NCBI GenBank assembly: GCA_008694505.1
Contig: VZDJ01000049.1
Coordinates: 2,227,676 to 2,291,675, forward strand
Reading direction: 5' to 3'
Length of the DNA: 64,000 nucleotides
Source of the DNA: Cyanoderma ruficeps
Taxonomy: Eukaryota > Chordata > Aves > Passeriformes > Timaliidae
Shown: positions 1-11,680 of the stretch, one piece after another
How the letters are laid out: each line of letters starts with the position of its first letter
Numbering within the stretch: the stretch's first letter is position 1
Position numbers and translations under genes: made by a program
Notes under the pieces: model-generated
Database searches by the model: none
Seen by the model: only the letters and a program-made list of their open reading frames with translations
Told to the model about the DNA's origin: nothing

Positions 1-99
1 GGTTTTCTGGGGTTTTTTTTCCCCCTTCAATGCAACTTTTTGGAAATACTTCCAGCTGTCTGGAAAGCTCTCAAATCCTACCAATAACTCAAGCACAGC

Positions 100-792
100 T
101 GTTCAGGACAACCCACACGAGTTCATGAATGGCAGGTCCTTGTCACCTGATGCCCTGTGACAAGGTGACCCACTCAGTGGGTGAGGGAAGGCTCTGGATG
201 TTGTCTGTGTGGACTTTAGGGAAGGTTTTGGCAGCGTTTCCCACAGCATCTCATGGCTTGGATGGGTTGCTGTCCCTTGGGTAAAAAACTGTCTGGGTGC
301 TGGGCCCGGGGAGTGGCAGGGAATGGAGACACATCCCGCTGGTGGCCGGTCACCAATGGTGTCCCCAGAGCTCAGTGCTGGGGCAGCAGAGCTGGGGAAG
401 GGTCTGAAGCCCCAGGAGAGGCTGAGGGAGCTGGGAAGGGGGCTCAGCCTGGAGAAAAGGAGGCTCAGGGGGAACTCCTGGCTCTGCACAAGTCCCTGCC
501 AGGAGGGGACAGCCGGGGGGGTTGGGCTCTGCTCCCAGGGAACAGGGACAGGAGAGGGAACGGCCTCAGGCTGGGCCAGGGGAGGCTCAGGATGGATTTG
601 AAGGAAAATTTCTCCACTGAAAGGGTCATCAAACTCTGGCACAGCTGCCCAGGCCAGTGGTGGAGTCACCATTTCTTGAGGGATCTAAAAGGTGTGGCAC
701 TTGGGGACACGCTCACTGCTGGCCTTGGCAGTGCTGAGGGAACGTTTGGACTCGATGATCTTGGAGGGCTTTTCCAACCTAAACAAACCTGT
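100..792 (+). mobile_element. CR1 LINE fragment, internally deleted
   Basis: Remnant of a CR1 non-LTR retrotransposon in sense orientation. From about 190 to 395 it matches the C-terminal half of the reverse transcriptase as I know the family: a decayed DVVCVDFREGFGSVSH (usual form close to DVVYLDFSKAFDTVSH), then WVKN, then the segment normally reading RPVTSGVPQGSVLGP, now frameshifted. From about 396 it jumps into the CR1 3' untranslated region (AGGCTGAGGGAGCTGG, then GAGAAAAGGAGGCTCAGGGG, then the GTGGTGGAGTCACCAT block) and ends at GATGATCTTGGAGGGCTTTTCCAACCTAAA. The usual terminal octamer repeat is missing. Several frameshifts and the internal deletion make it inert. The 5' boundary is uncertain. 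Family and orientation are sure; the deletion junction near 395 is placed by memory of the consensus. Confidence 0.9.
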
Positions 793-799
793 GGTTCAG

Positions 800-3170
800 G
801 GTTGAGTTTCCTTTGGTGCCGTGTGGTGCCGTGGAGGTGTTGGCATCGTGCTCCTCGGGAGCAGCTGGATTCCACCGCCTCTCCCAGCCCTGTCCTCAGG
901 CCAGTTTCTGGGAATCACGTGGTGTTTTCCATGCCCCATTCCCACTTTTCAGAGCACACCTGGGGCTGGTTGTGCGGGGCTGTGCACAGTCAGGCCCCGG
1001 GGGCTGAGTTCGCTGTATTTACCGATTGCCAGCAGTGCTGTTGGCTCAGCTGGAGATTTGGCCCCTTCTGCAGGTTCCCAGCTCCAAAGGTCACGGCTGC
1101 ATTTCCAAATCACTGCGTCGAGCTGACAGCTGTTGGTGGGTACTTTCCTTTTGGCTTTCGAAAAGGGTTTTGGGCAAAAATCAAAGGGTTCTTGTGTTCT
1201 CCACTAAACCTTGTCCCACTGATGCTGAGCGGCAGCCAAAGCTTCTGGATGCCAGGAAAGCAAACCCAGAAGGCGGGGAGTGATGCCTGAGCCCTCCTCC
1301 TGCATTGCACCAGGCCCAAATTATGGGATATTTGGGTGCACTGCAGCAGGAGAATTAAGAGACCTGTGTAGGAAAAGCCACGGGCACCTCTGCCTTCTTT
1401 GCATCTTTTACGGATTTTGAAGCAAATCAAAAACCTTCTGGCCACCGGCAGTGTTTTGGGTGGTGGTGCTTTTTTTGGTCAAGCTGATGGCACCTCTGTG
1501 TCCCCACCCCAGACGTCATGTGTGGGCTCCAGGGCGGTGGCACAGGCTGCATTTGGCTTCTCCTCATCCCTTAAATAAAGAGCAGAGCTGGCCTGACTCG
1601 TCTCAGTCTTTTGGCTTCCAGCTTGGGTTGGTTTTGGTGCTTCCACCTGTGCTTGTGGCAGTTTTTGCCGTCACCAATTCCAGCAGATTCAGAGCAAAAT
1701 CAGGCCAATTTAAGCCAACTTTGTTGGGGCAAACCCGTTCAGTTTGCAGCATGTGGAGTTGTTTTTAATGAGGCCTATGCTCACCAAAGCAGCTGCTGCA
1801 GCCAGCACCATCCCAGGCTGGAATTTTCGGGTGAGATCTCAATCCCAGCGCGGAGGTGGCAATATAATCACGATATGACTTCATGTCTCAGGGCACGGCC
1901 TCTCTGGGGAATCGCGTTCCCAGAAGGCAAACAAAGAAACAGCACTGGGAAAAATGTGCTTTCTCCTGCCGCCGAGGTCAGGGCTGTGTGGGAACTCGCA
2001 CCTGCCTGTCCCTCCTCATCCTCACCCTCCACTCAGCCTCTTGTCAGAGTCACCCCCTGGGGTGGTGGCTTGTCCCCGTGGGGTGTCCAGCTGGGGGTGT
2101 TTGTCCTTCAGCCACGCTGTGGGGAGCAGCGCTGGGGTCTTTGCTTTGGCCGGGCTGACCTTGCTGGACCAGCTGTCCGAAATTCCAGGGCTCCCGTGCC
2201 GCTGCCAGCGCCGTGTCCTGCCGGCCTTGTGCTGACTCCACAGCTCACCAGCTGCCTGTGATATATTTATTTTTCACCCTGCCCTCCCTGCTCTTTGCTT
2301 TCTCCCTGCCTTTCCCAAAAGCAGCGGCACTGCAGGACTGGCAGCTTCAGCAGGCACCTGCCAAAAATGCTGCTCTGACACTGCGCTGCATCCCCCGAAA
2401 CACCCCCTGTGGGCATTCTGGGGAGAGGGACCAGCTCCACTCCCACCCCACGCAATGAAATTGCTTTTGTAACTGCTGGAGCATCCTCTGGAGTGGCAGC
2501 CAAGTCGGGAGATGGGGTAAGGGGCCGAGGCTCTGGCTGCTGTGGCCGGACAGATGTTTTGTCCAGACTCTTGGCTTTCCTCAGCCGTCCGGGAAGCTCG
2601 GTCGCAGGGGGCAGCCTGGGATGCTCCTTGGCTGCTTCCCAGCGAGGAGGGACTTCCCTGCACAGCAGCGTGGGTGCCTGCTTTTCCAAGTACATCAGGA
2701 ATGGCGGGAGTTGGATTTTCACCCCTCAGGATACCAGCTGAGTCCTGTTCTGACAGCCCCGTCACCGTCCTGGAGTGGCAAGGAGCCGTCTCCATCTCCT
2801 GAGCCAGGTTTTGGGGACCCACAACGTTTTGGGGCACAGGGCACAGCGGTTTTGCCAGGAGCCTGCTTGCTCCTCTCTGGCTGCAGTAGGTGGCCTGAAT
2901 CCATTCCCGTGCTGGTTTTTGGGGTGGAGAGGGCTCTGTTTGCTCCTCGATGGCACCTTTGGCTCCTTTTTTTTGGAGACTGCCCTGTGCTGCTGGGCAG
3001 CATCTGGCCAGCTGTTCCTCCCTGCAGCAAAAGGCCACATGGTGCCACCCTGGCCTGGAAGGGACAGCATGGCAATGTCCCTCTGGTGTGCCAGGGGGAC
3101 ACTGCCCTCCCTGGGGACTGCCAGGGTGGGGACTTGGAGAAACATCCAGGGGGATGGAGGGGCAGGAGCA
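800..3170. other. Non-coding stretch, no recognised gene
   Basis: GC-moderate DNA with no recognised exon, RNA gene or tandem array. The reading frames that cross it have no family motif, and several overlap on both strands, as expected of GC-rich non-coding DNA. A T-rich patch near 1440-1500 and pyrimidine patches near 2270-2320 carry no further signal I can interpret. Confidence 0.6.
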
Positions 3171-3560
3171 TCCCTGGGAGCCGGGGCAGGAGCCCGGCTG
3201 GCCGCGGCAGCCTCCCAGCCACGCCGGGCTCTCTTCCGCCGGGAGCAGCTGGCGGCGGGAGCCTTTCCAGCAGCACGATTCCCCCGGGCCCCGTCCCAGG
3301 GCCGTGACAGCCCCGTGTCCCCACCGCCAAGGCGGGTGGCAGCGGTGCCTGGGGCGTGCCTTGGCTCCTGGCGGTGCCGCAGAGCGCCGGGCGCCAGCCG
3401 CGCTGCGGGGACTGCGGGGCCGCTCCCGTGCCAAAGGCGTCGCTCCCGGCTATCCCAGCCCGGTTCCCTTCCCCAGGCCGTGGGGAAGGCTCTGGAGCCC
3501 CGGTGCCCAGCCCAGGCTGCTGCGGGCAGGTCGTGGTTTGCTCCCGGTGCTGGGTGAGCA
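3170..3560. promoter_or_regulatory. CpG-rich cluster
   Basis: A local concentration of CpG and GGCGGG-type words (for example CTTCCGCCGGGAGCAGCTGGC near 3233-3253 and GCGCCGGGCGCCAGCCGCGC near 3383). It could be a small CpG island or a GC-rich exon. No TATA box, start codon with a convincing splice donor, or recognisable protein was found on either strand. Confidence 0.35.
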
Positions 3561-4017
3561 GCTGCTGCGGCCTCTCCCGACACATGTGAGCCCAGCCCTG
3601 AGCCGTGCCGTGGCTGGATAAACAGCCCCGTGCAGCTGCTCTGGCTGCTGTGTGGCTCCTTTTCCCTGCTGCATCTTCAGTAGCAGGGCAGGGACAGAGG
3701 GGATGGCTCCAGGGTGGATTTTTGGCTGGGCTCGGGAGAAGGGTGACGTTACCTGGGTGCTCTTTGCTGCCTGGCGTGGCTGTGACGCCGCTTCTCCCCC
3801 TTTAGTTTCCTTCTTTTCCTCCCCCTTTCCACATTAGCACAAGTGCTGCCGGGCTTTAGTAGCTCTCGAGAGGCTGAAGTCATCTGTTTACCCACGGAGC
3901 TGGCGTGCTCGGAGCAGCAGCTGCCCCGGCTTTCCCTCTCCAACCTGCCGGAGAGGTGCCGAGCGTGCCGTGACCTGCCCTGGGGCAGAGCGAGCCCTGT
4001 GGCTGCCCTGGGCTGCC

Positions 4018-4091
4018 TCACATCCCATCCCATCCCATCCCATCCCATCCCATCCCATCCCATCCCATCCCATCCATCCCATCCCATCCCA
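4018..4091. repeat. (CCCAT)n pentanucleotide microsatellite
   Basis: About fourteen copies of the pentamer CATCC, nearly perfect, with one 4-base slip near 4070. It creates repetitive SHPIPSHPI and GMGWDGMGWD frames on the two strands, which are artefacts. Confidence 0.97.
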
Positions 4092-7000
4092 GAATGGGGC
4101 TGTGGTGCTGCAGGTCCATCCAGACAACTCCCAACCCGTGTTTTGGTGGCTGTATCCAGGCACAGGTGCTGGATGGGCCGTTCCCGGCGGCGCAGGGACC
4201 TGCTGCAGGATTTACCGAGGGTTATTCCATAACCCCGGGCACACAAACCCAGGAAATTGCCTTCTGCCCCAGGGCTGCCTCTTCCTGCTGGCTTCTTCTG
4301 TGGCAGACTCGGCCACAGCATTGCCTGCCCGGGTATCCCGGCAGAGCCAGGTCTTGGCAGGGGTGAGCAGCTGGGTTTTGGGGCTTTTTTGACCGGGAAT
4401 GAATGGGGAGGGTCCTGGAACACCCCGTGAGGGATGTGAAGAGGCCAGGAGGGCTTGCAGGGACTGGTTTGCTGTCTCCCAGTGAATTTTTGTCTCCCAC
4501 TTTAGAGCTGAAACAAGGCTGAGACCCAGCTGGGATGAGAGGGAAGGTCCTGATGGGAGAGGGGTGGTGGCCAGCCTGCAGCCAGGGACATCCCCCCCTT
4601 GGTTTGGGATGGACAGCTGCCTTCCCTGGCCAAAGGGCAGGAGCCTGGACTGTTCCCAGGCTTGCAGCCCCTCTGTGACCCCCTCGAGGCTGTGTCCTGG
4701 CGTGCTGTCACTCAGTGTGTCCCCAGCACCTGCTGTTTGGGGGCTGGGGATTCCTATTGTGGGTGCTCATCCCTGCAGGATGTGCATCCCAGGGCACAGC
4801 CCAGGCTCTGCCACAGCTCCGTGCAGGGTTTTCCCACTGACCCTCCAAAATGGTTCAGATTGTCCTCCCCAGCTTTACCCCTCCTTGGAGATGGGAATGG
4901 AAACGGGGAGTGCGTCATCCGATGGATCTGAGGGGCCACCAGCAGCCACCTCTGTCCCTGGGGACACCAGGGAGGGACCTCGGAGCTGGGAACGTTTTGG
5001 TGACAGCCAGGACATGTGGCTCTTGCTCAGAGACAGACAGAGCCGGGAGGGAGGGACACACAGACAGCTGAGGGTGTGGGGCACACAGCAAATTGCCACC
5101 GTCATCTCCCAGCTGCCTCCAGCATGTTTCTGGAAAGGGACTGACTTCGTTTGGCCGTGAAGCTTTACATCCAGTGATGATCAAGTGCTGACGATTCCAG
5201 TTATTCTCCTGGCCAGGAATAAATGTATATTTTTATATATTTATATATGGATGGATGTTTCCTGCCCTCCTCCTTGTCCTCGCTGCTAATCCAGCCACAT
5301 TTTCTTCTCCTCGCCGCTCCCCCCCAGCTCTGGGAGCAGGCAGCAGGAGTTCCCCCGGCGTGAAAACACTGCGAGAGAAGACAAGGCCTTTCAGTTTCCC
5401 CTGGAGGCAGCGGTGCCAAGGTCAACCTGGTGTGGGGACGGGGCCGGGTTGTCGCTGCTGGCCCCGTGTGGGGCTCCCGGGCAGCGGGGGGAGCCGGCTC
5501 TGCTGCCTGCAGACAGAGTCCAGATGCTCCGGCTGCGGCGTCTCTGGAGGGGGAGATGAATTCGCTCCTGCCGTCTTCTGTTTTCAGTCCAGAACATCTG
5601 CACAGTAACTGGGAAATCTGGGCTTTCTCCTGCTTCTCAGCCAGGTCCTGTCAGCCCTTTCCTCTTCCAAAAAGGGGTTTGGAGGTTTTTTTGTTGGTTT
5701 TTTTTTTTCGCTTCTCCCCTTCCCGCTCTTGCTGGTGCTGTGTAACCTGCTCCCTGCTGTGCATCCTGTCAGGGCTCTGCTTGGATTTCACTCCAGAAGG
5801 AGCATTTGGAGGGACCTCCCCAGCTCAGCCACCGCCTGAGCTCAGGGATGTGGATCCCCAGGAGCAGATTTTCTCCTCAGGGGCTGTTCCCTTGTGGCAC
5901 TGGGATTACCCAAGCTGCTGTATCACTCATTCCAGGTTTTGGGACTTTTTTTCCTCGCTGATCTCCCTGTTCTTATGCTGATCCTGCATCCTGGAGCCCG
6001 GGTGCTGCACAACCCCTCCCAAAAGCTGGCACTGGGAAGCATTTGAGGCTGCAGCAGGGTGGGGGCCACCCTGCTCCCTGTTCCCTGTTCTTTCCAGCAG
6101 CGAGTGGCTTGGCCAGGCTGGCCCCGGGCTGGCCAGGAGAGCTCTTGGCTTGGCAATGTCCCACACGGGTGAGGTTTGTTCCGCAGCCGCTGGCTCGGGC
6201 TCCTGGCAGGGCTCTGGTGGGTGCTGGGCACCTCCTTGTCCTTGCTGCTGCTTCCACCATGCCACGGGGACCCTCAGCAAGCGTCACCCCAATACCTGAA
6301 GCCCTGGAGGAGGAATAAATCCTGCTGTCGTGTCCTTCCTCCCTTTCCCATGCACAGTCTGTGCTCTCACCCTGACCTTCCCCGCTGGAGCTGCTGGGCC
6401 CCAGTGAGCCCGAATTGGGCTCCATCCTTTATCCATCGCTGCTCCTTCTCCTCCATTCCCAACGATTTCCTCCCTCTTTTGCTCATCTTTTAGTCCTTTT
6501 TGCCGTGTTTTTTTCCCCACCCCTTGCTGCCCTAGTTCTGGCTGTGCTGGCCCTGTGCCCGGTGCCCTCTGCTTAGAGCGGAAGGAAGGGCTCCAGGGAA
6601 GGACGGTGACCTCGGGGTGATGCCAGCAGGGGTTTGTCCTTGGCCTGGGAAGGACTGACAGACAAGGGACTGACCCCTCAGAGGGGCTTGGGGGCCGTGG
6701 ATATCACCCCCAGGCGAGCAGGGGTCTTGCAGGATGCAAAGAGACAGTGGAGGAGGGAGATGCCACCTCATTTTTCACACTTTGGGGACCTCGGGACAAA
6801 ACTCAAATTAGTGCTGCCCCCCCTTGGGTTCCCTGCTGCCAGAGGATGGGGGGGAAACCCTGAGGATGAGACGATTTTGGGTGGACTTGAGGGGCCAGCA
6901 GGCTGCTGGGAGGTGGTGGCTGGGGCAAGGTGGCTGCGAGCTTGGCACCCTCAGGCACGTGGAGGTGACAGCGTGCCCGGTGTCCCTGTCCTGGGGACGG

Positions 7001-7424
7001 CCACACAGCACTGCCCTCACAGCTGCTATTTCTGGCCTCTGCACCGCAGCCGCCACCGCCGGGGCCAGCAGCTGCTGCCCTTTCCCTTTCCCTTCCCGTT
7101 CCCCCAGACCCGTGGGAGGGATGGATGAAGACAGGATGAGGAATCCCCCTCAGCGTGGGCAGCAACGGAGCGGCTCAATCCCCCTCGGGATCTTCCCTTC
7201 CAGCCCCGTTTTCCTCCCGTTCAGCCCCGTGTGTCTCTGTTCGGTGGGCGGCTGTAAAAATAGCACTCGGTTTGAGTTAGGAGGGTGGCGGGGAAGGGCC
7301 GGGAGGGGGCCGGGGTGCAGGGGGAGGTCCGGTTTCTCCCTTTCCTGGAGGAATTAGGGAGGCCACATGCTGCCAGGAGTGTTTGGCTGGTAGAGGCAAG
7401 CGGAGGCTCCGAGGAGGCGAGCAG
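4092..7424. other. Non-coding stretch with minor simple sequence
   Basis: No gene recognised. It contains a perfect 7-base inverted repeat at 4219-4235 (GGGTTAT / ATAACCC, 3-base loop), an AT-rich TATATTTTTATATATTTATA patch at about 5223-5248, and a T-rich run near 5686-5710. Open frames of 60-200 codons on both strands lack domain motifs. Confidence 0.55.
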
Positions 7425-7550
7425 GCGTCCGCACAGATGGAAATTTGATCACCCACGGCTCAACAGATTGTTTGATTTATTTTAAAATCAAGCAGATGGC
7501 TGCAACAGGAGTTTGTTTAAGTTCAGCTCCGAGCTGGGCCAACGGCCAGG
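7425..7550. promoter_or_regulatory. AT-rich island, candidate regulatory element
   Basis: An abrupt AT-rich patch in GC-rich DNA with two CAGATGG E-box words (near 7434 and 7493), a TTTGATTTATTTTAAAATCAAG core and AACAG/TTTGTTTAAG forkhead-like words. Base composition and motif density suggest a conserved non-coding element. Conservation cannot be seen here. Confidence 0.35.
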
Positions 7551-7944
7551 ATACTCGGGGGTAGGCGTGCCAAAAAATGTTCAATGACTTTGGTCATCAC
7601 CCACCTCTCCTCCTCCTCCTCCCCTTCCCTCGCTCCAGCGCACACACCCCGCTCCCCCTCTTATCACATCCTCGCCTTCATCTCTTGGCTCCTGCATCTC
7701 GCTTTGTCTCTCCCGGCGGGCTCAGCCTTGCCCTCCGCTTTTCCTCCCCTTCCATGCGCTCCAGAGGGTTTAACTCTTCCCCGGCCGTGCCCCGGCCCTC
7801 GTTCCCTGGTGCTGGAGGGGTGCGGTGGGGGTTGTCCCCAGTGGAGAGAGGAAGAACCCCCATCCCTGCCCTCTCTCCTCATGCCTGTCGTCTCTGGGAC
7901 CAATTTGGGGGGGAGTGGTGAGCCCTGGGACCTGGCTGGATGCC

Positions 7945-8076
7945 CAGAGGGATGCCCTGACCCACACCCTGACCCCCCAGAGGGATACCCTGACCCACAC
8001 CCTGACCCCCCAGAGGGATACCCTGACCCACACCCTGACCCCCCAGAGGGATGCCCTGACCCACACCCTGACCCCC
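7945..8076. repeat. 33-bp minisatellite, four copies
   Basis: Four units begin at 7945, 7978, 8011 and 8044, each starting CAGAGGGATGCCCTGACCCA, with only TGCC/TACC differences between units. Because 33 is divisible by three, frames stay open across it on both strands (repeating PEGYPDPHPDP or VWVRVSLWG), which does not indicate a protein. The copies are nearly identical, so the array is probably young. Confidence 0.95.
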
Positions 8077-9590
8077 ATCGCTGTCTCTCCATGGTGGGGA
8101 AGGAGTGGATGGATCCTGGTGTTCCCCTTACTCTGCCCCCAGTCGGTGGCAGCCTGGATGAGTTGGGGTCCCAGCGGTGTGGGACCCCCCATCTCAGGGT
8201 GTGAGGGGTGACCTGGGCACGGAGCAGAGCCCGTGGTGGCTCTGGATGTGTTCCTGGCCTGGCTGCCATGGGGCCAGCAGGGAAGGGGCTGGAGCAGCCG
8301 GTGGGAAGCAGCCTGGGATCTGCTGGAAATGGGACGGGGGCCTGCTGTGCTCAGGGCTTTGAATCACCCAGTGCCACCAGGCTGGGGGGGGTCTGACCCC
8401 TCAGGGTGGCACAGGGTCCCCTGCGCACGTGGCCATGTCCCCTCAGCCTGCCAAGGAGCACCTGGGATGCTCTGTGGCAGGGACAAGGAGCTCTCTGCAT
8501 CTCCTGGGACGAGTGGGTGGGATGCTCCAGGACCACCGGCCGTCCTTGGTGGCCCTGGGACATCCCTGTGCACCCTCTCCCTGCAGGTTTTCCTGCCAGA
8601 GAATTGCCCGTTCTCCCATTTCTGGGAGCAGGACAGCCAGGCTGTGCCAGGAGCTTTCTCCCCGGCTCCCCTCTGCTCTCCACGGTGGGGCTGGGGAGGG
8701 GCTGTGGGTCCTGCTGGGAGCCGCGCGTGGGGCTGGAAGGGGTTAAGGCAGGCAAAGGAAAACAAGAGTGCTGCAGGGCCTGGGTGGCTGACAAGCCAAA
8801 CAACTGTTTTTGACTCACTGTTGCTGCCTTGCCAAGTGCAATTGCTTCCACATTCCCATCCCCTGGCTGGAGGGGCGCGGGGAGATGTTGGCTTTTTGCG
8901 GTCAGGAGGGGAAGGGGGATGCCGGGGGGGAGCAGCAGTGGGAAGGGCTGGCTCTGCGCTGCTTTTTCTCAGCTCTTCTCTCTTCAGTTCCCCTCCCTGG
9001 CCGGGGGCAGGAAGGGGCAGGGGGTGATGGTGCCAGGGGGGGTGATGGTGCCAGGGGGGGTGATGGTGCCAGGGTCAGCTTCTGGTGGAGCATCCCTTCT
9101 GCCAGAGTTAAAGGTGGGAGAGGGAATGGGAGGGGTAAAATGCACCCCCCAGGGTGTCTGTCCTGCCTTTCCCTGCTGTTGGTTTGCAAGGAGAATCCTG
9201 AAAAGCGGCTCCTTCCCTGTCTGGGGGTGCTGGTGGGTGTTGGGGGCCGGCAGCACCCGTTCCCCCACCCTCAGTGCCCTCAGGAGTGCAGTCCCACATC
9301 CTCAGTGTCCCTGTTCCAACCCTCCGCAGGGATGGGGAGCGATCCCATTGCAGCCCCGCTCAGAGATGTGGGGGTCTCCTGTGGGGCTGGGCCCCCCACC
9401 TTGCCTGTGTGGGGGCAAATCTGTCTGCAGGGTTTGGGGGACACACACAACCCCAATAAAACCTCCAGGCCTCCAGCGCCGGTGCCGTTGTGTCGGAGAC
9501 AGGAAGAAATAATTCCTTGGAGAAGAGGCCGGGGAGTTACAGCGAAGCTGCTCGGGGTCGCTGCTTTGTGGAGTTAATTATCTTCTGAGT
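8077..9590. other. Non-coding stretch with a short 18-bp minisatellite
   Basis: No gene recognised. At 9021-9074 an 18-bp unit with core TGATGGTGCCAGGGGGG occurs three times (cores at 9025, 9043 and 9061). The rest is ordinary GC-rich DNA. Open frames on both strands are continuous through the repeat for the same divisible-by-three reason. Confidence 0.6.
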
Positions 9591-9591
9591 C

Positions 9592-9828
9592 TGGGGTTTT
9601 TTTGGGTGTTTTTTTGAGTTGGTGTTTTTTGTGTGGGGTTTTTTTTTTTCCCTCCTTGGGATTATTTCTTGGCAATTGAGGCGTCGTTCTGAAGCACTGA
9701 GCTCTGCTCCCTCGGAACTCCTGGCTGCTAAGTGTTATGGAGGAGATCCTGGTCTTAAAAGAAAAAACAACAACACACCAAAAAAATCCACCCAAAAAAA
9801 CCCAAAAAAACCCCTCAAAAAGAAGCCC
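9592..9828. repeat. Imperfect inverted repeat of T-tracts and A-tracts
   Basis: The left arm (about 9592-9652) is built of TTTTTTT blocks separated by GGG or GTG. The right arm (about 9757-9828) is built of AAAAAAA blocks separated by CCC, CCACC and CAACAACAC. The reverse complement of the right arm aligns over most of its length with the left arm, starting GGGGTTTTTTTGGGT in both. The spacer is about 105 bases. A transcript from either strand could fold back on itself. It may be an old duplication of a simple repeat in opposite orientation. Confidence 0.6.
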
Positions 9829-11360
9829 TGCCGCTTTTGCAGTGTGAATATGGGGTCTGGGATAGCTCGGGAAGATCCTGTGTTCCTGGAGCTGTTTATT
9901 TGGGGAAGCTGCAGCAGGAGCCTCCTGTGGGCACAGGCAGCACTGGGGTGGGCACCTGGTCCCTGCAGGGTTTGGAGCTGTTTGGGGTCCCCCACAAAGT
10001 CTGGCTTGGACTGAGGGGCTGAAAGGAACCCCCGGCATTTGGGAAGCTGTGAGGGTGTGCTGTGAGCCGACCCTCGGGTGAGGAGGGGGTTTCTGGAGCA
10101 TCTTGTGTGGCAGCATTTTCCCTGCTTTAGGATGCTGTGGGGTTGGGATGATGCTCCAGCGTCACATTCCCGTCACCCTCCAGCTCCTGGGGCTCTGCTG
10201 CCGCCTCCCCTGGCTTTGCAGAGGCCACTTCCCCCTCCTGCCTGTGGGAAGGGTCTGGCTGTGCTGGGACAGGGATGCAGAGGAGCCGGCCTGGATGCTG
10301 TGGGACAAATGGGATGCACACCTGGAGCTGCTCCGGCGGGATCTGACCCCGCTCGCTCCTGCTGCAGGTCCCTGTTCAATCTCAGCCTCGTCTGCTGAAT
10401 CCCAGGGGAAGGAGGCAGCGGCAGAGCGGGAGGTCGGGATGGAAATCCCTTCCCCTCTGCGGGAAGGACCCTCAGAGCTTTTCCCCAAAATATCCCAACA
10501 TCCAGGAGGGATGTGGCAGAGCCGGCCACGCTCCGATCCAACCGCTGTGAGGTTGTACCCCCAGGACAGACACATCCATCATCCCATCTTCAGGAGCGCC
10601 GCAGCCCAACCTCTGCCCCTGTCCTGAGCACCCTCCACCCTGCAGGACCCATCCACGGCACCCCCCTGGCGCAGCGTCCCCAGGGGCAAACCCCCCAAAC
10701 TCTGCCGAGCAAACCCAAGGGCCCTCCCGGCGCGCTCCAGCCACAAGTGGCAGGGGACGCTGGTTGTCCCCGTTGTCGGACACCTTGTCAGCTCCTAATC
10801 CCGACATGAGAAGGCAATTAGGGGCCGGGATCCCCTTCCCGAGGCGGCAGATGGGGCGCAGTGCCGCCGTGGGGCCGGGGCCGGCTCTGCCTCCTGATGT
10901 GTTCGCAAATCCTCCCCAGCTGAGGGGATTAAAGCCGGCATCTGGCTCGCTTTAGAATATTAAAACAAAGGGAGTTGTAGGCGCCATGATCGGGGGGCAG
11001 GCGAGGGAGGGAGCGGGGCCGGGGATGGATTGGGGGGGGGTGCTGGGAAAGTCTGCCGGAATCCCCCCCTCCCCTCTCCCAGCCTTTCCACGAGGTTTTC
11101 CCTAAGGAATAAACCCCGCCGTGCGGTGAAGGCAGCAGGGCACAGGCGGCAGCGCCGGGGCACCGGGGGGATGCTGGAGGCCGGGTGGGCCGCGGGGGTG
11201 ATTTTTTGGGGAGGGGTGGTGGTGAGGGAGGTTTCTCTGTGCTTTTTCCACCCCGTTGCGCTGTTCTGGAAGCGGCAAGAATTCAGGAAGCCGGCGTGCG
11301 GCGAGTGCCAAGTCAGGCTGTACCGCAGCCAAGCCCCTGCTTGTTTTCTCGTCTTGCTGG
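9829..11360. other. Non-coding stretch, small AT-rich patch at 10,920-10,985
   Basis: No gene recognised. Near 10,925-10,980 there is an AT-rich patch (GGGATTAAAGCC, TTTAGAATATTAAAACAAAGGGAG) that could be a small regulatory element with a SOX-like ACAAAG word. Elsewhere GC-rich without repeats. Confidence 0.45.
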
Positions 11361-11680
11361 AGCCAGTAAGTGACCTTATTAGCTTAGGGGGCAGCTGCCT
11401 TATTAACACACATCTGGCGGCGAGGGGGCCGCATAGGCCCGATATTGTCTCCCTGCCTGCTCCCAGCGTGGCTGGGGGGGCTCCCCCCGTGGCTTCTCCC
11501 ACCCCTCCCGGTAGCAGGGCGGGCATCCAGGCTGCCCCATTCCACCCCCCCACCATCCCCCTGGAAGGGGGTTTGTGCTGGAAGGAGTGGGGCAGGATTA
11601 GGCAGACGGGGTTGAGGATTTGTTGGGGATTAATAATTGAAGATTATAATCCGTGCGAGGTTATAATCTGCAGGGGAGGG
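11361..11680. promoter_or_regulatory. Candidate regulatory element with bicoid-class homeodomain sites
   Basis: Holds three GGATTA/TAATCC words (11,595-11,600; 11,627-11,632; 11,647-11,652) and a related TAATCT (11,664-11,669) inside 75 bases, plus the perfect palindrome GATTATAATC at 11,642-11,651 and an AT-rich TTATTAGCTTAGGGGGCAGC-like patch near 11,377. GGATTA is the preferred site of lysine-50 homeodomain proteins such as OTX, PITX and GSC. Binding is inferred from sequence alone. Confidence 0.4.

Noticed and set aside
5216..5250. TATA-rich patch as a core promoter
   Set aside because: It is simple (TATA)n-type sequence without a downstream initiator, CpG island or exon.
7945..8076. CRISPR-like array (33-bp direct repeats)
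   Set aside because: Units are contiguous with no spacers, so it is a tandem minisatellite in an animal genome.
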